Positions 31,471 to 34,497 of a stretch of DNA of 34,497 bases are shown here, piece by piece. Source of the DNA: Magnetococcales bacterium. GTDB taxonomy: Bacteria; Pseudomonadota; Magnetococcia; Magnetococcales; Magnetaquicoccaceae. The position numbers were made by a program, and so were the translations under genes. Each line of letters starts with the position of its first letter. Within the stretch, counting starts at the first letter, position 1. The DNA lies in contig JADFZD010000004.1 in assembly GCA_015232705.1 (NCBI GenBank), forward strand, positions 1 to 34,497. The letters are read 5' to 3'. A model generated the notes under the pieces. The model saw only the letters and a list, made by a program, of their open reading frames with translations, was not told where the DNA came from and ran no database searches.

Positions 31471-32736
31471 ATGAAGATCGTGATTGTTGGCTTGAGTCAC
31501 AAAACCGCACCCGTGGCCGTTCGGGAACGCCTCGCCTTCTCCAATGACGAGTTGCCCGACTGTCTGGCGGCGTTGCGTGCCATGCCCGGTCTGCGCGAGG
31601 TGGCTCTGCTTTCCACCTGCAACCGCGTGGAGATCTATGCCGCTGGTCCCCATCCAGATAAAATTGCGGCCTCCATCCGTGAATGGCTTGCCCAAAATCG
31701 TGATCTCGATCCCAACCACCTCGACGCCCATCTCTATCGACTCGATGACCGCGATGCGGTGCGACATGGCTTTCGCGTCGCCGCCAGCCTCGACTCCCTT
31801 GTGGTTGGCGAAGCCCAGATCCTCGGTCAGATGAAACAGGCCTATCAGCTCGCCAGCGACAACGCCTCATCTGGTGCGATTCTCGACAAATTTTTTCAAC
31901 ACGCCTTCCACGCCGCCAAACAGGTTCGCCATGAAACCGGCATCGCCCGCAATCCGGTCTCCATCGCCTCGGCGGCCGTGTCGCTGGCGCGTCGCATTTT
32001 CGGCGAACTCAAAGGGTGTCGCTGCCTGCTGATCGGCGCTGGCGAAATGTGCGAACTCGCCGCACGACATCTGGTCGCCGACGGGGTTTCCATTCTCGTC
32101 GCCAACCGCACCTTGTCGCGTGCCGTTGCCCTGGCCGACGCCTTCGGCGGCGAGGCCGTCGTGCTCGCCGATCTCGAAGCCCATCTCGATCGGGCCGATA
32201 TCATCCTCTCCTCGACCGGCGCTACCGGCCACGTGGTCACCGCGTCCATGATCAAGGCTGCCCTGAAAAGAAGACGCCAGAAACCACAATTCCTCATCGA
32301 CATCGCTGTGCCCCGCGATCTGGATCCGGCCATCGGCGATCTGGACAACGCCTATCTGTATGACATTGATGATCTGACCCGGATCGTTGAAAATAACCTC
32401 AAAGACCGAAGCCGCGAGATGACCGCTGCCGAGGTGATCGTTGAGCAGCGCTGCCAGGAGTTCATGCGTTGGCTCGACACCCTGGATCTGACCCCGGTGC
32501 TGACCGCGCTGCGCGAAAAACTCGAAGGGATCCGCGATCAGGAGATCGCCCGGACCTTGGCCTCCTGGCCGGATATTTCTCCTGACGAGCAAAAAAGAGT
32601 CGAACAGCTCGGGCGGCTTTTGGTCAACAAGATCCTCCATGCACCCTTGAGTCGCCTGCGGCATTTGGCCACGGAACCGGATGGCGACCTCTATGTGGAT
32701 GCGGCACGACAACTGTTTCAACTGGATCGGACGTGA
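31471..32736 (+). CDS. hemA: Glutamyl-tRNA reductase
   Basis: 421 residues from MKIVIVGLSHKTAP; the track's earlier start lies inside the leader hairpins. The enzyme reduces glutamyl-tRNA to glutamate-1-semialdehyde, the first committed step of tetrapyrrole synthesis. Visible features are catalytic C50 in LSTCNRVEIY, the substrate-binding segment GEAQILGQMKQAY, the NADPH-binding GAGEMCELAARHL and VANRTLSRA, and the C-terminal dimerisation helices (LRHLAT). The length is normal. AAGAG lies seven bases before the ATG. Only four bases separate its stop from prfA, the common hemA-prfA operon arrangement. Expression may depend on the structured leader upstream. Confidence 0.97.
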   Translation: MKIVIVGLSHKTAPVAVRERLAFSNDELPDCLAALRAMPGLREVALLSTCNRVEIYAAGPHPDKIAASIREWLAQNRDLDPNHLDAHLYRLDDRDAVRHGFRVAASLDSLVVGEAQILGQMKQAYQLASDNASSGAILDKFFQHAFHAAKQVRHETGIARNPVSIASAAVSLARRIFGELKGCRCLLIGAGEMCELAARHLVADGVSILVANRTLSRAVALADAFGGEAVVLADLEAHLDRADIILSSTGATGHVVTASMIKAALKRRRQKPQFLIDIAVPRDLDPAIGDLDNAYLYDIDDLTRIVENNLKDRSREMTAAEVIVEQRCQEFMRWLDTLDLTPVLTALREKLEGIRDQEIARTLASWPDISPDEQKRVEQLGRLLVNKILHAPLSRLRHLATEPDGDLYVDAARQLFQLDRT

Positions 32737-32740
32737 TGGC

Positions 32741-33832
32741 ATGAGCGATTCGTTGTTGCGGAAATTCGATACCTTGCGGCGGCGGCATGCCGAACTGAGC
32801 GCCTTGCTGGGACAACCCTCCACCCGCGAGAATTCCAGCGAATTCGCGCGCCTGAGCAAGGAGTTCTCGGACCTCGACCCTCTGATCGAAGCGTGGCTCG
32901 ATTATCTCAAGCTCGAAGAGGAGATCCGTGACACCGAAGCCATGCTGGAGGATCCCGACACCGATCCCGACATGAAACGGCTGGTGCGCGAGGAGGTGGA
33001 TCGACTCAAAACCCGGCTGGAAGAGAAAATTCCCGAATTGGAGCTGTTGCTGATCCCCAAGGATCCCCACGAAGGACGCAACGTGATTCTGGAGATCCGC
33101 GCCGGCACGGGCGGTGAAGAGGCGGCGTTATTCGTCGGGGATCTGTTGCGCATGTACGGTCGCTTTGCTGAACAGAACCGCTGGCGTCTGGAGCCACTGT
33201 CGAGCAGTCCGACGCCTCTGGGCGGATTCAAGGAGGTGATCGTCATGATCTCCGGCAAGGGCGCCTGGTCGGCCTTCAAGTTCGAATCCGGCGTGCATCG
33301 GGTGCAGCGGGTGCCGGTCACCGAGGCGGGTGGGCGCATCCACACCTCGGCCTGCACCGTGGCGGTGCTTCCCGAGGCCGATGAGGTCGAAGTGGTGATC
33401 AATGAACGGGATGATCTGCGCATTGACGTTTTCCGCTCTTCCGGACCGGGCGGACAGAGCGTCAACACCACCGATTCGGCGGTGCGCATCACCCATCTGC
33501 CCACCGGCATCACCGTCACCTGTCAGGATGAAAAGTCCCAGCACAAAAACAAGGCTCAGGCCTTGAAAGTCCTCAAAGCTCGTCTGTTCGACATGGAACA
33601 GCGTGCCGTCGATGACGAGCGTTCCCGAGACCGGCGCGATCAGGTCGGTTCCGGGGACCGTTCGGAACGGATTCGAACCTATAATTTTCCGCAGAATCGC
33701 ATCACCGATCATCGGGTCAATCTGACGTTGCACAAGCTCGACAGCGTGATGCAAGGGGAGTTGCGCGATTTGGTCACCACCCTGATCGCGCATCATCAGG
33801 CTGAACAATTGGCGCGCATGAGCGAGGAGTAA
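32741..33832 (+). CDS. prfA: Peptide chain release factor 1
   Basis: 363 residues from MSDSLLRKFDTL, the usual RF1 length; the track's start lies inside hemA. The peptidyl-tRNA hydrolysis motif GGQ is at 237-239 in SGPGGQSVNT. The stop-codon recognition tripeptide, usually PAT in RF1, reads PVT (192-194) in QRVPVTEAGGRIHTSACTVA; the RF2-type SPF is absent, so this is RF1 (UAA/UAG). GAGTGGEEAALF-type sequence (RAGTGGEEAAL) is in place. The gene follows hemA after four bases. The GGQ methyltransferase gene prmC, often next in the operon, is not here; a small secreted-protein gene follows instead. Confidence 0.97.
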   Translation: MSDSLLRKFDTLRRRHAELSALLGQPSTRENSSEFARLSKEFSDLDPLIEAWLDYLKLEEEIRDTEAMLEDPDTDPDMKRLVREEVDRLKTRLEEKIPELELLLIPKDPHEGRNVILEIRAGTGGEEAALFVGDLLRMYGRFAEQNRWRLEPLSSSPTPLGGFKEVIVMISGKGAWSAFKFESGVHRVQRVPVTEAGGRIHTSACTVAVLPEADEVEVVINERDDLRIDVFRSSGPGGQSVNTTDSAVRITHLPTGITVTCQDEKSQHKNKAQALKVLKARLFDMEQRAVDDERSRDRRDQVGSGDRSERIRTYNFPQNRITDHRVNLTLHKLDSVMQGELRDLVTTLIAHHQAEQLARMSEE

Positions 33833-33838
33833 CAGGCA

Positions 33839-34327
33839 ATGATACGCTCCACCGCGATTCGGATTGGCTTGGCGCTGCTGCTCGGCGTCGGATCGTGGTT
33901 GAAGGGCGATGCAGCGTTGGCCAAAAGTTTCCGTCAATCGGCCTACATCGCCAACGCCTACTTCTCGGATCGCATGGTCCAGAAGGGGGAATCGATGCAG
34001 CCCATGTCCGTGGTCAAGACCCTGCGTGCCAATACCAACGGCATGGCCGGTTATTTCGTGCTTGATCTGGTCTTGACCGTGCGTGGCGAGCATCATTTCA
34101 AGGTGGATATCCTCGATCAGGATGGCAAGGTGAACACGCGGTTGGACTATCCCCCGGTCAAGGCAACCAAGGAGGATCATTTGCCCATGTACACTGCCGC
34201 AGGAGCGATCACCGGAAAATTTGGGCCGGGGTTATGGTTTTTCAAGGTTTATGATCAGCTCGATCGGAATAAATGGGAGCATATGGGTACTTTCGGGGTG
34301 TTGGTGGCGCCACCGGCGGGAGAGTGA
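33839..34327 (+). CDS. Hypothetical secreted protein downstream of prfA
   Basis: A 162-residue protein. GGAG nine bases upstream overlaps the prfA stop region, so it is part of the hemA-prfA transcript. The N-terminus is a signal peptide (basic IRSTAIRI, hydrophobic GLALLLGVGSWL, likely cut after ALA near residue 27-28). The mature part of ~135 residues looks beta-rich (YFVLDLVLTVRGEHHFKVDILDQDG, GKFGPGLWFFKVYDQ) and could be an Ig-like or beta-sandwich periplasmic domain. No cysteine pair or lipobox is seen. I do not recognise the family. Confidence 0.8.
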   Translation: MIRSTAIRIGLALLLGVGSWLKGDAALAKSFRQSAYIANAYFSDRMVQKGESMQPMSVVKTLRANTNGMAGYFVLDLVLTVRGEHHFKVDILDQDGKVNTRLDYPPVKATKEDHLPMYTAAGAITGKFGPGLWFFKVYDQLDRNKWEHMGTFGVLVAPPAGE

Positions 34328-34406
34328 AGGGTTGAGTTGGATTCGGGCGATGTCCGACAGTGGATGGGGGCGGCAGGTTCGGGCGAGGCCCGAAAGTGGA
34401 TGGGAT

Positions 34407-34453
34407 CCAGGGGCCAGTGGCCCCTGGTCGGGTTCGGGGCGAAGCCCTGAGGT
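34407..34453. repeat. REP-like palindromic repeat near the window end
   Basis: Contains the cleanest family palindrome, CCAGGGGCCA-G-TGGCCCCTGG (34407-34427), followed by CGGGGCGAAGCCCTGAGG, the reverse complement of the hairpin seen at 351 and 23161. It lies 80 bases downstream of the last gene, so it may also mark the end of the hemA-prfA transcript. Confidence 0.7.
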
Positions 34454-34462
34454 TTAGTTTTT

Positions 34463-34497
34463 GACTTTGTGACTTTGTGACTTTGTGACTTTGTGAC
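34463..34497. repeat. 8-bp microsatellite GACTTTGT, cut by the window end
   Basis: Four full copies and three bases of a fifth are visible, with no mismatch. The array may continue past the window. Single GACTTTG motifs occur next to other copies of the dispersed repeats (for example 19784 and 5671), so the array may have grown from repeat-edge sequence. Confidence 0.85.

Overview
The window looks like chromosomal DNA of a Gram-negative, chemolithoautotrophic proteobacterium. The evidence is proteobacterial-type housekeeping genes (hemA, prfA, topA, dprA, plsY, ssb, a short RNase D, PrxQ), a sigma-54-type response regulator, a TRAP-type binding protein, and a large dissolved-inorganic-carbon (DIC) uptake locus. 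The affiliation might be with the Magnetococcales/Etaproteobacteria or another deep alphaproteobacterial-like group, but nothing in the window proves this.

Layout. 1-414: end of an upstream gene (doubtful) and dispersed repeats. 415-2486: a divergent pair, an alpha-solenoid-like protein (-) and a stand-alone RNase D-type exonuclease (+). 2587-14393 (all -): six genes read in the order sulP, nuoM-like 1, dabA, dabB, nuoM-like 2, nuoM-like 3. This is a DAB-type inorganic carbon accumulation locus enlarged by three NuoM-like membrane proteins and a SulP-family anion transporter. 14909-16357 (-): sigma-54 response regulator without a neighbouring kinase. 16885-19581 (+): NodU/CmcH-type carbamoyltransferase and an alpha/beta hydrolase. 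20027-20596 (-): ssb. 20767-22541 (+): TRAP-type periplasmic binding protein overlapping plsY. 23322-28897 (+): dprA, topA and an LtaS-like membrane sulfatase overlapping topA. 29051-29524 (-): PrxQ/Bcp peroxiredoxin. 29685-30842: a decayed IS1-like element. 30903-31082 (-): tRNA-Arg(UCU) and tRNA-Pro(UGG). 31471-34327 (+): hemA, prfA and a small secreted protein.

How the genes work together. DabA (zinc-dependent, carbonic-anhydrase-like DUF2309) and DabB (NuoL-like) are known to form an energy-coupled CO2-hydrating pump. Two of the three extra NuoM-like subunits keep the ion-translocation Glu/Lys residues, while one has lost three of four. The module could therefore be a larger, partly differentiated ion-driven machine, with SulP as a possible bicarbonate importer. 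No RuBisCO or carboxysome gene is in the window.

Intergenic DNA is unusually repeat-rich. It holds a ~240-bp MITE-like element with long inverted termini, hairpin modules whose basal stems differ between copies but stay complementary, REP-like palindromes, and segmental tandem duplications at the edges of sulP and dprA. A chain of stem-loops lies between a candidate promoter and hemA.
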